From positions 1,519,374 to 1,583,373 of the forward strand of contig JAFLYY010000001.1 in assembly GCA_029785825.1 (NCBI GenBank): DNA of 64,000 nucleotides, given 5' to 3'. This document shows, one piece after another, positions 33,432 to 42,130 of the stretch; the first letter of the stretch is position 1; every line of letters starts with the position of its first letter. Made by a program: the position numbers and the translations under genes. Source of the stretch: Nitrososphaerota archaeon. GTDB lineage: Archaea > Thermoproteota > Nitrososphaeria > Nitrososphaerales > Gagatemarchaeaceae. The notes below the pieces were generated by a model, which did not search any database, was not told where the DNA came from, and worked only from the letters and a program-made list of their open reading frames with translations.

Positions 33432-33899
33432 TCAACCTCCAAAGTAAAGAAGCGCGAAGACACCTGCGATTGCGAGGATCCCAGCCAACTGGTCAAGCTC
33501 AAGGCGTTCCCTCAGGAGTACTAGCCCATACCCCGCGGCTACGGCCCCGCCCATTCCCGAAAGGGCAGCAACCATCGGGAGAAAGCCGGTCCCTGTGATG
33601 ATCCCATAAGTGAAGGAGAGGAATCGGGCGGCTTCCAGGATACCCATGGCGAGTACGGTGCCCGAGAAGTCAACCAGGCTGGGCTTGATGTCCTGACCGA
33701 GTACAGGAGCGAGGGCGGACCCAGCAGACTCTGCAACACCCCGCAGCATCAGGGCCAGCAGGACGACGAGGGTGACCACGTGCGAGTGAGCGACGGTCTT
33801 GTAGGACCCCAACTTCTCCGACTGGCTTCTCGACAGGTAGTCGGAAGTCCCCCAACAGAGGGCCGCGACTAGGCCTGCTGCCATTGGGATGTATGCCAA
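33432..33899 (-). CDS. Half-size EamA/DMT-like transporter
   Basis: A hydrophobic protein of about 155 residues with some five membrane helices. It begins like the first EamA repeat (AALCWGTSDYLSRS) and ends like the second (LRERLELDQLAGILAIAGV). The usual family members have ten helices in two repeats (about 300 residues), so this may act as a dimer or be a fusion of the two ends after an internal loss. The start TTG 33899 fits a shared TATA (CTTTAAGA near 33928-33935) that could serve both strands. Confidence 0.65.
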   Translation of the reverse strand: MAYIPMAAGLVAALCWGTSDYLSRSQSEKLGSYKTVAHSHVVTLVVLLALMLRGVAESAGSALAPVLGQDIKPSLVDFSGTVLAMGILEAARFLSFTYGIITGTGFLPMVAALSGMGGAVAAGYGLVLLRERLELDQLAGILAIAGVFALLYFGG

Positions 33900-33961
33900 G
33901 TGGACAGACCATTCCCCTCCTCGCTCGACTTTAAGAGCCATCTGCCTTCTGGGCGCCGCGG

Positions 33962-34966
33962 TTGAAGATAGACGCCGAGGTGCAAGTAGGGGCGCCCTCG
34001 GAGGCAGCAGAGCTGTCGAAGAGGGCTGAGGAGTACGGATTCGATTGCTTCTGGGTGAACGAGACGAAGCACGACCCGTTCATCCAGCTCTCGCTCGCTG
34101 CCCAGTCGACTCGGAGGATTTCCCTCGGGACCTCCATAGCCCTCGCCTTCACGAGGAGCCCCACCACCCTGGCATACACCGCCTGGGACCTCCAGAGCTT
34201 GTCGGCCGGGAGGCTGATACTGGGACTTGGTAGTCAGGTGAAGGGACATATCGAAAGGAGGTTCGGGATGAAGTGGGATGCTCCCGCCCCGAAAATGAAA
34301 GACGAAGTCCTCGCAATGAAGGCGGTTTGGGAGAGTTGGCAGGAAGGGAAGACGCTCGGTTACCACGGCAGATACTTCAGGCTAGATCTGATGACCCCTT
34401 TCTTCAACCCCGGCCCGGTGGAGCACCCCGAGATACCTGTCTACGTCGCAGGGGTCAACCCGGTGATGTGCAGGATCGCAGGGGAGATTGCGGAGGGGCT
34501 CCACGTGCATCCTCTGCACACCGTAAGATACCTGAACGAGGTGGTGAGTCCCGCGCTGGAGGCCGGGGCGGCCAAGACAGGACGGAGAGGGCGGGCCGCG
34601 GCTGCGGCTTCGGTGTTCGCTGCAGTAGGTGAAACAAGAGAAGAGATACGGAGTGTCAGGGAAGCATACAGAGGACAGATATCATTCTATGCGTCAACGC
34701 GGAGCTACAGGCGCGTCATGGAACTGCACGGGTGGGGAGACGTCTGCGACAGACTCCATGGGCTTTCGACCAGGGGGGATTGGGGTAAGATGCCGTCAGA
34801 AATCACGGATGACATCCTGAACGAGTTCGTGGTGGAAGGAACATGGGACGACATCGGGAGGACGGTTAGAGGCAGATATGAGAACATCCTAGACAGGGTT
34901 AGGCTATACCTTCCCTTCGACGGAAGCGAAAACTGGAAGCGGGTGGTACGGGGGTTCAGAGCCTGA
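33962..34966 (+). CDS. Luciferase-like F420-dependent oxidoreductase
   Basis: A 334-residue member of the luciferase-like monooxygenase (LLM) family, in archaea mostly using coenzyme F420. The TIM barrel shows EEYGFDCFWVNETKHDPF, SLGTSIALAFTRSPTTLAYTAWDLQ (in two parts) and LGLGSQVKGHIERRFG, typical for this class. The substrate is unknown. The start TTG 33962 lies about 30 bases after CTTTAAGA, pointing to a leaderless transcript divergent from the EamA-like gene. It overlaps the convergent methyltransferase by 11 bases. Confidence 0.88.
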   Translation: MKIDAEVQVGAPSEAAELSKRAEEYGFDCFWVNETKHDPFIQLSLAAQSTRRISLGTSIALAFTRSPTTLAYTAWDLQSLSAGRLILGLGSQVKGHIERRFGMKWDAPAPKMKDEVLAMKAVWESWQEGKTLGYHGRYFRLDLMTPFFNPGPVEHPEIPVYVAGVNPVMCRIAGEIAEGLHVHPLHTVRYLNEVVSPALEAGAAKTGRRGRAAAAASVFAAVGETREEIRSVREAYRGQISFYASTRSYRRVMELHGWGDVCDRLHGLSTRGDWGKMPSEITDDILNEFVVEGTWDDIGRTVRGRYENILDRVRLYLPFDGSENWKRVVRGFRA

Positions 34967-35573
34967 CGCTGATTTCCACGGCGTCCCCGGCGTCGGTTCC
35001 CCAGTTAGACGGCGCCTCCCTGTAGGCGCTCCTGTATTGTCCCGACTCCCTTACGTACTCCAGATAGGGTCCGACCTCGGCGGCGTGGGACTTCACGTTA
35101 TCGGCGACCACCACGCTCCCCTTGTGCAGCAGTCGTTCAACAGAATTCAAGTAAGTGAGATAGTCCTCCTTTACTGCGTCGAGAAAGACCATGTCGAGCC
35201 TCCCATCCAGCGTTGGGAGTACCCTCAGTGCATCGCCTACGACCACCTCGATTCTGTCAGAGAGTCCTGCATTCTCGAAGTTGGACCGCGCGGCCCTAGC
35301 CATGTCTTCCCGGATTTCTACGCAGGTGAGCTTGCCCCTTGCGTCTAGGTGCCTCGCCATCCTGACTGCGCTGTAGCCTACGTTGGTGCCGACCTCCAGT
35401 ATGGAGGACGGCCTGTGAGCCGCGACTACCTCGTCGAGCAGAATGCCCCTCTTCGGGCCTATGATGGGCCACCCCTTTACAGGGGCAGCATCTTCAATGG
35501 ACTTCAGGAGCTGCTCTGGCGTCACGGGTGCGGTCAGCCTTCTCCGAAGTGTAAACCTACCGGTGGCCCTCAT
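34956..35573 (-). CDS. COMT-like O-methyltransferase
   Basis: A 205-residue class I SAM-dependent methyltransferase of the caffeoyl-CoA/catechol O-methyltransferase type. Visible are the SAM loop LEVGTNVGYSAVRMA (about residues 60-74), the acidic residue in CVEIRED, GDALRVLP and the metal-binding FLDAVKEDY with VVADNV downstream. Its substrate is unknown. It lies divergent from sufT over about 45 bases. Confidence 0.85.
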   Translation of the reverse strand: MRATGRFTLRRRLTAPVTPEQLLKSIEDAAPVKGWPIIGPKRGILLDEVVAAHRPSSILEVGTNVGYSAVRMARHLDARGKLTCVEIREDMARAARSNFENAGLSDRIEVVVGDALRVLPTLDGRLDMVFLDAVKEDYLTYLNSVERLLHKGSVVVADNVKSHAAEVGPYLEYVRESGQYRSAYREAPSNWGTDAGDAVEISVRL

Positions 35574-35619
35574 TTCCGGGACAAGCTTTTAGTAGCGGAA
35601 AGCAGTCTTTCGGAATCGG

Positions 35620-35964
35620 ATGTCTTCAGAGCAGGTTGACGTGAAGGAACTGCAGCGTCAGATTTCGAAGATCGTTGACCCCGAGATAGGCATGCCCATA
35701 GTCGAGATGAACCTCATTGACAAGCTGGACGTCAAGGAGGGAGAGGTGGACGTCGAATATCATGCGACCACCCAGTTCTGCCCCCCCGTGTTCGCTCTAA
35801 AGATTTCTCAGGATTTGAAAGACAGTCTGACGCAAGTGAAGGGAGTGAAGTCTGTGAGGGTCGTGGTCACAGGGCACTACTTCGCTGACGCCATCAATAG
35901 ACAGGTGAACAAACCGCTCACCGGCGCTGAGCCCAATCCCACAGAACAGGCCCCGAAACAATAG
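35620..35964 (+). CDS. SufT/MIP18-type Fe-S assembly factor (DUF59)
   Basis: A 114-residue DUF59 protein. The family helps mature iron-sulfur proteins. The signature VDPEIGMPIVEMNLI (residues about 18-32) and the Cys in TTQFCPPVFALKIS are present, as in MIP18/SufT. The ATG at 35620 lies about 30 bases after a CTTTTAG element. It ends one base before the end of the convergent DUF4443-like gene. Confidence 0.88.
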   Translation: MSSEQVDVKELQRQISKIVDPEIGMPIVEMNLIDKLDVKEGEVDVEYHATTQFCPPVFALKISQDLKDSLTQVKGVKSVRVVVTGHYFADAINRQVNKPLTGAEPNPTEQAPKQ

Positions 35965-36585
35965 TCAGAGTAGGGTAAGGGCGGCGGACAGGGCCCCGAG
36001 TTTCGCCGTCACCTCGTCAGATGCCCCCGAGAGGACCACTGCGTCTCCGTTGGCCAGCTTCAGGTGCTCGCGGAGCGAGCCCCATGAAGGACCGGGGAAG
36101 TCTCTTTCGCAGTCAGCGGAGCCACTAGGGATGGTGAACCTCCCCTCCTTGATCACAAGGGTGGTCGCACCGGCTGCCCCTACCCCTATAGCCGCGTCCC
36201 TCTGCTCAAGCCCGCCCCTTACCGCCCGCCCCCCTTCCTTCACAGCCAGGCCGACTTGGATGGATCCCATGGTGATAGCGGACCGTTCAACTGTGACGAG
36301 TGGGGAGAACTTGGCTGCGAGCGACTGGAGGGCGCTCATCCCGGGCTTCGTCAGGTAGCACCCTGATGCGTTTGCCCCCGCGTATCCACCCTCGCGGAGC
36401 TTCTTGATGATCGTGCGAGCAGGCCCTTCCTTGAGGCCGGCCTTGGTGGCGAGGGCCTGTCGGCCGATAAGCCCGCTTTCTCCTATGGTCAAAAAAGCCA
36501 GAACCACGTGGGCCTTCCCATAAGAAGGAGAAGGCCCAATAGAAGGCCGAACTGCCAACCGAAGCAGACCACGGAACGACTGCAA
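35965..36585 (-). CDS. DUF4443-like archaeal regulator
   Basis: About 206 residues. The N-terminal winged helix (GPSPSYGKAHVVLAF, ATKAGLKEGPARTIIKKL) and the C-terminal domain with RDAAIGVGAAGATTLVIKEG and GDAVVLSGA match the archaeal DUF4443 type. Such proteins are thought to control neighbouring genes. Start codons TTG 36585 or 36558 are both possible; the frame stays open further upstream but crosses the divergent promoter. It is divergent from the membrane S component, with a perfect palindrome between them, so autoregulation and control of that operon are plausible. Confidence 0.65.
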   Translation of the reverse strand: MQSFRGLLRLAVRPSIGPSPSYGKAHVVLAFLTIGESGLIGRQALATKAGLKEGPARTIIKKLREGGYAGANASGCYLTKPGMSALQSLAAKFSPLVTVERSAITMGSIQVGLAVKEGGRAVRGGLEQRDAAIGVGAAGATTLVIKEGRFTIPSGSADCERDFPGPSWGSLREHLKLANGDAVVLSGASDEVTAKLGALSAALTLL

Positions 36586-36660
36586 CGCCGCCGACTTTCG
36601 TTCGGTCTCTTTATCATGTTTCGTCAGGGAGGAGAAGGCCTCGCGAACCCTTTTTATGCT

Positions 36661-36677
36661 GGATGGATTATCCATCC
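36661..36677. promoter_or_regulatory. Perfect 17-bp palindrome operator in a divergent promoter
   Basis: GGATGGAT-T-ATCCATCC has two perfect 8-base arms. It lies between the DUF4443-like regulator and the S-component gene, directly after a CTTTTTATGC element (TATA on either strand) and four bases before ATG 36681. A protein bound here would cover the start of transcription of the plus-strand operon, and the nearby winged-helix protein is the obvious candidate. Confidence 0.65.
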
Positions 36678-36680
36678 AAG

Positions 36681-37241
36681 ATGCGAGGAGCCAGTGACGT
36701 GGCAGTCGTCGCGGCGTTCTCGGCACTGATTATAGGGTCAGACCTCGCGCTTTCGGGCCCGGAATTCTCCAACATCAAGCTCCTAGACACGTTGGTCTTC
36801 GTCTCCGCTTACCTGTTCGGGTTCCGGGTCGGGGCGGCGGTTGCAGTGGTCTCCGAGACAGCGTGGAGTTTCGTCAGCCCCATAGGGATGGCGGGGGCCA
36901 TAACACCCTTCCTGGTCACCGGCGAACTCCTCTTCGCGCTAGCAGGGTGGGCCGCTTCGCGCGCCTGGGGTAAGAAGGTGGGGGTCCTGTCGGTCAACTC
37001 CGTCTTCATCGGGGCGTCCCTCGCCATCTGTGCGTTCCTCTGGGACCTTGAGACCAACGCCGCCACCGCACTGATTTCCTACTGGCCCTCCCTTGGGATT
37101 CCTCAACTCCTGGGGACGATGTTCAATCCGTTTACCCTGCTCTTCTCAATCGCCCATGAGGGGAGCGACTTCGCCTTTGGGATTCTCGTCGCACCTGCGC
37201 TCATTACCGTCATTCCCAGGGCCCTGGGGAGGCACCCCTGA
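36681..37241 (+). CDS. ECF-type S-component-like membrane protein
   Basis: A 186-residue protein with about six membrane helices. Its pattern (LVFVSAYLFGFRVGAAVAVVSETAWS, GAITPFLVTGELLF) resembles the substrate-binding S component of energy-coupling factor vitamin transporters. ATG 36681 is used because it lies at the leaderless distance from the TATA element; ATG 36663 would sit inside the palindrome. Its stop overlaps the start of the DUF4430 gene (TGATG), which links the two. The substrate is inferred only: DUF4430 partners suggest cobalamin or another ring compound. No ATPase subunits are nearby. Confidence 0.65.
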   Translation: MRGASDVAVVAAFSALIIGSDLALSGPEFSNIKLLDTLVFVSAYLFGFRVGAAVAVVSETAWSFVSPIGMAGAITPFLVTGELLFALAGWAASRAWGKKVGVLSVNSVFIGASLAICAFLWDLETNAATALISYWPSLGIPQLLGTMFNPFTLLFSIAHEGSDFAFGILVAPALITVIPRALGRHP

Positions 37242-37930
37242 TGCCTGCCAAGGGGACGTTCTGGGGGGTCGTCGCAGTCCTTGCAGCCCTCCTGATACTG
37301 AGCTCAACCGCGACCGTGGTCTATTACGGGAGATACGAGGCCGCTGCTTCCCAGAACCAGACCTATGCAGGGGAGCTAAAGACTGCGCTCGCGAGCTACA
37401 GGACTCTCGAGGGCTCCTATGACAGCAGCCTGTCAGACTTCAACGAGACGATATCGTTACTAGCGACTGCGGTCGCCAATCTCAACACCAGCACCCCGGC
37501 CTATCAGGAGGCGAGCGTCGCCTTGTCCACCCTGTGGGGCGAGTATCAGGCACTTGCGAGCTCGGTCGGGGAAACCCATTTGATCTATGGAGTGCACATG
37601 CTGGTTGACTACGGGAATGGGACGAGGGTCTGGTACAACGACACGGCGGCCCAACCCGGGTGGAACGCCTATGTCGTCGCCCTAGTCCTTCTCGACGGAC
37701 GAGTGCAGGCCACGTGGTACCCCCAGTACGGCGAGCACTATGTGACCGGAATCGGAGGGGTGTCCGACTCGCAGTCTGAGTACTGGTTCCTCCTTACCTA
37801 CAACAGCTCCTCATCCTGGCAGGTGGCCCAAGCAGGAGCAGATGCGATACCTGCGGTCAACGGGACAACATTCGCCTGGATCTACTGCACAGAGAATTCA
37901 GACTACCTCCCCACCTGCCCGCTCCCCTAA
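37241..37930 (+). CDS. Membrane-anchored DUF4430-like ligand-binding protein
   Basis: A 229-residue protein with an N-terminal membrane helix (VVAVLAALLILSSTATVVYY), an extracellular coiled segment (about 30-110) with several N-glycosylation sequons, and a C-terminal domain resembling DUF4430 (SEYWFLLTYNSSSSW, AGADAIPAVNGTTFAWIYC). DUF4430 is related to the intrinsic factor/transcobalamin C-terminal fold. It is translationally coupled to the S-component-like gene, so it is probably its external receptor or helper. Confidence 0.65.
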   Translation: MPAKGTFWGVVAVLAALLILSSTATVVYYGRYEAAASQNQTYAGELKTALASYRTLEGSYDSSLSDFNETISLLATAVANLNTSTPAYQEASVALSTLWGEYQALASSVGETHLIYGVHMLVDYGNGTRVWYNDTAAQPGWNAYVVALVLLDGRVQATWYPQYGEHYVTGIGGVSDSQSEYWFLLTYNSSSSWQVAQAGADAIPAVNGTTFAWIYCTENSDYLPTCPLP

Positions 37931-37943
37931 GTCGGGGAGGATG

Positions 37944-38560
37944 TCAGCAAAGCAGAAGCCGTCTCAAGATTACCTCTCCTCTCTTCACGCCAATCTCTCC
38001 GCCGAATATCGGTCCACCGTAGACAAACATGCAGAACTCTCCATTCTCATCGCGTGGGTCAACACCTGTGGGGAATTCGGAGTGGAATGATTCGAAGTCC
38101 ATTCCACAGAGCCTGCCGTCGAGGACCTTGGAATCCAAGGCGCAGACGATGGCTTTGAACCGAAGGCGGAGGAATATGTGGGCCAGTTTCCGGGTGTCCT
38201 TCATCCAGAGGGGAAATATCCCGGCCATGTCGAGCTTCGAGGGCAGCTTCTCGTGGTAGTCCCTGACGTCCTTGAGAAACAGAGCGCCGGACGGCAAGGG
38301 CGTCGGAGATGCGCCTCTCGTACTCGGCATTTGAAGCGCTTTTCGATATCCAGACCTCGTCGAAGGGGAGGCGTAGCCTATCCGCCTGGGCATTCAAGAG
38401 GGCCGCCCTGACCCCGTGCATGCTTATCCTGTCGAAACCCCTGGTCAGTGTGGTCATGAGAGGTGTTATCTCGAAGTCCTTGGACTTGGCCATCATAGAG
38501 CGCGAGCGCGCTGTCTTTTCCCCCACTCCAGGAAAGTACAGCGGCAGGAGATAACCGCCG
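37944..38560 (-). pseudogene. Frameshifted Dph6-type diphthine-ammonia ligase
   Basis: Three frames in order make one ATP-pyrophosphatase protein. First comes VLSWSGGKDSALALYDG (PP-loop), then MTTLTRGFDRISMHGVR and LLNAQADRLRLPF, then FLKDVRDYHEKL, PLWMKDTRKLA, SKVLDG and GVDPRDENGEF with YGGPIF. These are the exact landmarks of Dph6 (ammonia step of diphthamide synthesis on EF-2). Two frameshifts (near 38500 and 38300) and a small internal loss break it. Either the gene has decayed and another copy serves diphthamide, or these are assembly errors. Confidence 0.75.
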
Positions 38561-39077
38561 TTTGCCGGCAGATTCTGGCCATAAGGCTCCCATTCGACGA
38601 AAGGTCAAGGGTTGCGGCGCTGAGTTCGGGGATTGTCGCCACGGCGGAGAAGTTCCCTCGGGCGAACTAGGTTAGGCGTAAAGATCACAATTGTTGCGTC
38701 TGCTGCGACCAAGTATGGCTATGACGGCCATGGCAAGCCATTCTGGTCATTCGCGATACTGAGGTTTCAGAACCACTGGTTGTAACCCTGTTCCACAGGA
38801 ACCGCCACGGGGTTCCCTGGCTGCTACTCTGCGGTTGACTCTCGCTCGTTCGCGCTCAGCCGACGGCAAACAAGGATGGAGGCCCCCTGAACCTCATCCC
38901 CTTTGGACCGTCGATCCTGATGTGTCTGCGCCTGTTCATGAGGAAGATGCGAGCGCCTTCGCCAGTTGAACAGGGGAATCAATGTTTGATGACAAGGGGC
39001 TAAAACGCCAACCACCTGCGCGACTGCTTAAGTGCCTGGATGGACGGCTCGGTCCGTTGAACCCGTCGCAGGGGAAG
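38561..39077. other. Gene-poor stretch after the dph6 remnant
   Basis: No convincing gene. A 27-residue basic frame on the minus strand (38856-38939, MNRRRHIRIDG...) has no ribosome site. A CTTAAG element near 39029 is probably the TATA box of the following gene. The rest is ordinary GC-rich DNA that looks like eroded coding sequence. Confidence 0.35.
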
Positions 39078-39410
39078 ATGCGTGCTGAGGTCGTCGCGCT
39101 CATCCTGGACTCCAAGCCCGAGGAGGCGATAAGAGTCCTCAGCCGCTGGTACAGGATTTCAGAACCTAGGCTCGGGGTGGGAGTCTTCGAAGGGAAGACA
39201 AAGGGGGTGGCTGCGGTGTATTCGCCGAGGAGGAAGGAGATTCTGGCCGCGAATAGAGAGTTCTTGTATGACCCCTTCGTCATAATACATGAGTTCTACC
39301 ATCACCTCAGGTCCGTCAGTGGGAAGCACAGGGGGACCGAAAAGCAGGCTGACAGGTTCGCCCTGGAGTTCATCGCCGCCTACCGGCTGACGGTGCTCGG
39401 GACCGTATAG
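39078..39410 (+). CDS. Small HExxH metal-binding protein
   Basis: About 110 residues with a metal site IIHEFYHHLRS (His-Glu-x-x-His, about residue 70) and a downstream TEKQADRFALEFI where a Glu/Asp could be the third ligand. This is the layout of minimal zinc peptidases (IrrE/SprT-like or zincin folds). ATG 39078 has AGGGGAAG before it and lies 50 bases after a TATA-like CTTAAG; an earlier ATG at 38982 lies upstream of that element. Its substrate is unknown. Confidence 0.6.
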   Translation: MRAEVVALILDSKPEEAIRVLSRWYRISEPRLGVGVFEGKTKGVAAVYSPRRKEILAANREFLYDPFVIIHEFYHHLRSVSGKHRGTEKQADRFALEFIAAYRLTVLGTV

Positions 39411-39644
39411 GGGCCGGCCGCGGACGGTCTCTCGTCGTCTTTCGTAGTCCCGATATAGCCGCGCCATCTCACCTTTCCCATTGGGTTACAGCGTCCCTTC
39501 TGTTTTTCCTACGCTCCTCTCGTACTCGACCATCTGTCCTGCATGGCACCCTTCGCAGACTAGTCGACTCGGTCGGCAAACCCAGAGTGTTAGGGTCCCG
39601 GGCAAAAGGTTTAGAGAACTGCGCCGACTAACCACACTGCTGGT

Positions 39645-40100
39645 TTGTCTAGACGGCTACCTGTGGCTACGCAGGTCGGGGGGGCTGGAAGCTGCATTTT
39701 TTGTCAAATCGCGTCCAAGCGGTCTCCTTCGAATATCGTGTATGAGGACGAGAGATATATCGCCTTTCTCGACATATTTCCCTTCTCCAGGGGCCACACG
39801 CTAGTCTGTCCCAAGGAGCACGGCGAGACAATCTGGGACATGAAGGAGGGCGATATCGCAGAGCTGTTCCAGGTCGCGTCAAAGATCTCGAAGGCCGCGG
39901 TGGCGGCCATGGAGGCTGACGGGTTCAGGTTCGTCCAGAACAACGGCGAGGCGGCCAACCAAGTGGTCGCCCATGTGCACGTGCACGTGATCCCAGTCAA
40001 GATGGCGGACAAAGGGAGGTTCTCAGGAAGGCAGCGCTTCACGGCTGCCGAGATGGATGAGGTGGCGCGGTCGATTCGGGCCGAGATGGCGAAGGTCTAG
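39645..40100 (+). CDS. HIT-family nucleotide hydrolase
   Basis: A histidine-triad protein of 151 residues or slightly fewer. The active site HVHVHVIP is near residue 122, and the zinc-like start SCIFCQI is near 24, as in Hint-type adenosine phosphoramidases. FLDIFPFSRGHTLVCPKEH is also typical. TTG 39645 is used; GTG 39663 is nearer the family start. A TTTAGAG element lies about 30 bases upstream. It converges with the CAP-domain gene, overlapping it by four bases. Confidence 0.88.
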   Translation: MSRRLPVATQVGGAGSCIFCQIASKRSPSNIVYEDERYIAFLDIFPFSRGHTLVCPKEHGETIWDMKEGDIAELFQVASKISKAAVAAMEADGFRFVQNNGEAANQVVAHVHVHVIPVKMADKGRFSGRQRFTAAEMDEVARSIRAEMAKV

Positions 40101-41281
40101 GTAATGAAGAGGGATATCGTGGTGAGTGAATAGTCGGTGTTCGGCCCCGTTATCAGGTAGAGCGTGTAGACCCCGGGCCCGTAGTCGTTGACGAGCTGTT
40201 CCAGTGGGAACGCTATATCGACGGCGCCGGAGTTGAAGGTCCATTTGTCTGCACAGACCGTGGTACCGCTGAGGAACTGGCTACAGGTACCAAGGACGTT
40301 GCGGGGAAGGACTCCGCCTATGAACGTCCCAGGAGTGTATTCGTGGGGCCCGGCGTTCAGCTGGGACCTAGTCTGTGCCGCCGGAGGGCTGTCGTAAAAG
40401 ACATAGACCGAGCCGGGGACGGGGCTCCCGGATACCGGGGTACCCTGCATCGATACGTAGTAAGGAGATGGGGCGCTAGATCCGCTCATGGTCAGATTCA
40501 GGTTGATGTAATAATTCTGGAACTCCTCGTCGAAGAAGACGTAGGTGCTGTTGTATGAAATTCCTATCGAGACGTAGTTGTGGAGGGGGTTCAGGATGTT
40601 GTCCCTATGCCCGTTGTTGCAACAGGCTGCGTCGTTGTACACCATTAGGTGCTCCAGGTTGTTGATGGCGCCCTCCAGAGCCGAGAGCTGACCGAAGGGG
40701 CTCGGGCCGTATGTCTGGTACGCTATGTTCTCGTAGTCGGCGCCGGTCCCCCCCAAGAGGGTGTAGCGCATGTAGGGCTTGTACCCCTGCGTGTCGAAAT
40801 GGCTGAAGTACTGGTAGTAGATCATGGAGTCGGCGTGCTGCTGGGCGGCCTGGTTGAAGTCGAGCGCCACCGGACCAGTTCCATTGGCAGCCCTGTCGGT
40901 GTTGATGAGAGAGAGGGCGTACTGGACGAGCGTGCAGTAGTCGGGAGGGTAAGCCACGTCGGCGGACCCGTTTATGATGTCTGGCGCAGCCAAAGGCTTG
41001 ATTGCCACGACACTGGAGCAGTTGCCGACCGAGGTCGCGGTCGTGACCCCTCCCGCTATCGTGGACACTCCGGGGCTGGCGAACGTGAGCTGGGAGAACA
41101 CCGAGTATCCCTGTTTGAGCGTTGTCGACAGATAGGGAGCGACTATTATGAACCCTGCCATAAGGATCAGGGCGACGAGTATTAGGCCCGCGGCCCTCCA
41201 ACCGTTCCGCTGCGGAGCTGGGGGGACCGAGGGCTGGCCTCCAGGCGGAAACGAGCGGAGGTATTCTTGCCCTATCTTCAA
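40097..41281 (-). CDS. Membrane-anchored CAP/SCP-domain protein
   Basis: A 394-residue protein with an N-terminal membrane helix (AAGLILVALILMAGFIIVAPYL) and a long outside part. The CAP domain (about residues 115-270) shows LSLINTDRAANGTGPVALD, QHADSMIYYQYFSHFD, ENIAYQT and GHRDNILNP, the conserved blocks. A Pro/Ser-rich beta region follows to the end. Such proteins are secreted or surface-bound; the function in archaea is unknown. The TTG 41281 start fits a GTTTAATAC element about 30 bases upstream. Confidence 0.85.
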   Translation of the reverse strand: MKIGQEYLRSFPPGGQPSVPPAPQRNGWRAAGLILVALILMAGFIIVAPYLSTTLKQGYSVFSQLTFASPGVSTIAGGVTTATSVGNCSSVVAIKPLAAPDIINGSADVAYPPDYCTLVQYALSLINTDRAANGTGPVALDFNQAAQQHADSMIYYQYFSHFDTQGYKPYMRYTLLGGTGADYENIAYQTYGPSPFGQLSALEGAINNLEHLMVYNDAACCNNGHRDNILNPLHNYVSIGISYNSTYVFFDEEFQNYYINLNLTMSGSSAPSPYYVSMQGTPVSGSPVPGSVYVFYDSPPAAQTRSQLNAGPHEYTPGTFIGGVLPRNVLGTCSQFLSGTTVCADKWTFNSGAVDIAFPLEQLVNDYGPGVYTLYLITGPNTDYSLTTISLFIT

Positions 41282-41404
41282 GTTAGGGGAGAAGACATCC
41301 CGTCAGGGTATTAAACGAAATGGGATTCAAAACCGTTCAACGGTATTGAATGTCAGAAGGGGGAGGTCGTGGTCTAAGCCGCAGTTTGATTTCGGACCGC
41401 TGAG

Positions 41405-42052
41405 CTATGCGGTGAGCCCTTCCCCTTCGTCCTGGACGAACACACCTGCTGGTATCTCTGGGAAGCTCTCTCGCATCCTCTGCTCTGCGACGGCCGAGGC
41501 TTCCTCGAGGACCTTCTGGGCGTCTTCGTTCGCTGCGTCGAAGTTGAGTGATATCCCGCCGGTGGTGCTCGCATCGACTAGTACGCTGCTGAGCAGGCTG
41601 GAGATTTCGCTGATTTCCTTGTCCGCTTCGGGGAGCGCGCTGGTCAGACCCTCCTTCATGTTCTTGATGACCGACACGGCAGGAGCGAGCGTGTTCGCGA
41701 TTTCGCCCAAGTCCGTGATTGTTCCCAGTCTCAGCGATATCTGCTCCATGGCGAGTTGGGCCTGAGTGACCATCTTCCCCATCTTCCTCACTTCCGCGAG
41801 CTCGTTGGCATAGACCGCCGCGTGCTGCGCGTCGTGCTTTGCCAGCGACGAAACCACGTTCTTGAAGATGGTCGAATCCCGCTGCTTAATCTTGCTCACA
41901 GTGCCGTCGAGCTGTGAAATCAGGAGTCGAATCTGCCGGTTAGCTTGCTCTATCTGCGACTTCAGTGGCGTCGGCGGCCTCACTGTCCCCCTGAGTCTAT
42001 CTACTAGGCCAGGGCTCTGGTCCCTCTTTTGCCACTTGGATGAAAAGCTCAT
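41405..42052 (-). CDS. cdvB: ESCRT-III/Snf7-like CdvB
   Basis: A 215-residue Snf7-family protein. Archaeal CdvB polymers divide the cell and remodel membranes with the AAA ATPase CdvC. The helical core (residues about 25-180) has the charged pattern of the family: LLISQLDGTVSKIKQRDSTIF, VYANELAEVRKMGKMV, QAQLAMEQISLRLGTI. A Pro-containing tail (FPEIPAGVFV) could act as a weak MIT-binding motif. No cdvA or cdvC is adjacent, but a stand-alone MIT-like protein is at 57781-58077. An orphan RNA region lies upstream. Confidence 0.88.
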   Translation of the reverse strand: MSFSSKWQKRDQSPGLVDRLRGTVRPPTPLKSQIEQANRQIRLLISQLDGTVSKIKQRDSTIFKNVVSSLAKHDAQHAAVYANELAEVRKMGKMVTQAQLAMEQISLRLGTITDLGEIANTLAPAVSVIKNMKEGLTSALPEADKEISEISSLLSSVLVDASTTGGISLNFDAANEDAQKVLEEASAVAEQRMRESFPEIPAGVFVQDEGEGLTA

Positions 42053-42130
42053 GCTTGCCTACAAAGGAGCCCGGGGATGCAATATACCGGGGGCTCTAAT
42101 CCACATGCCATTTTGAAGAAATAAAGTTGA

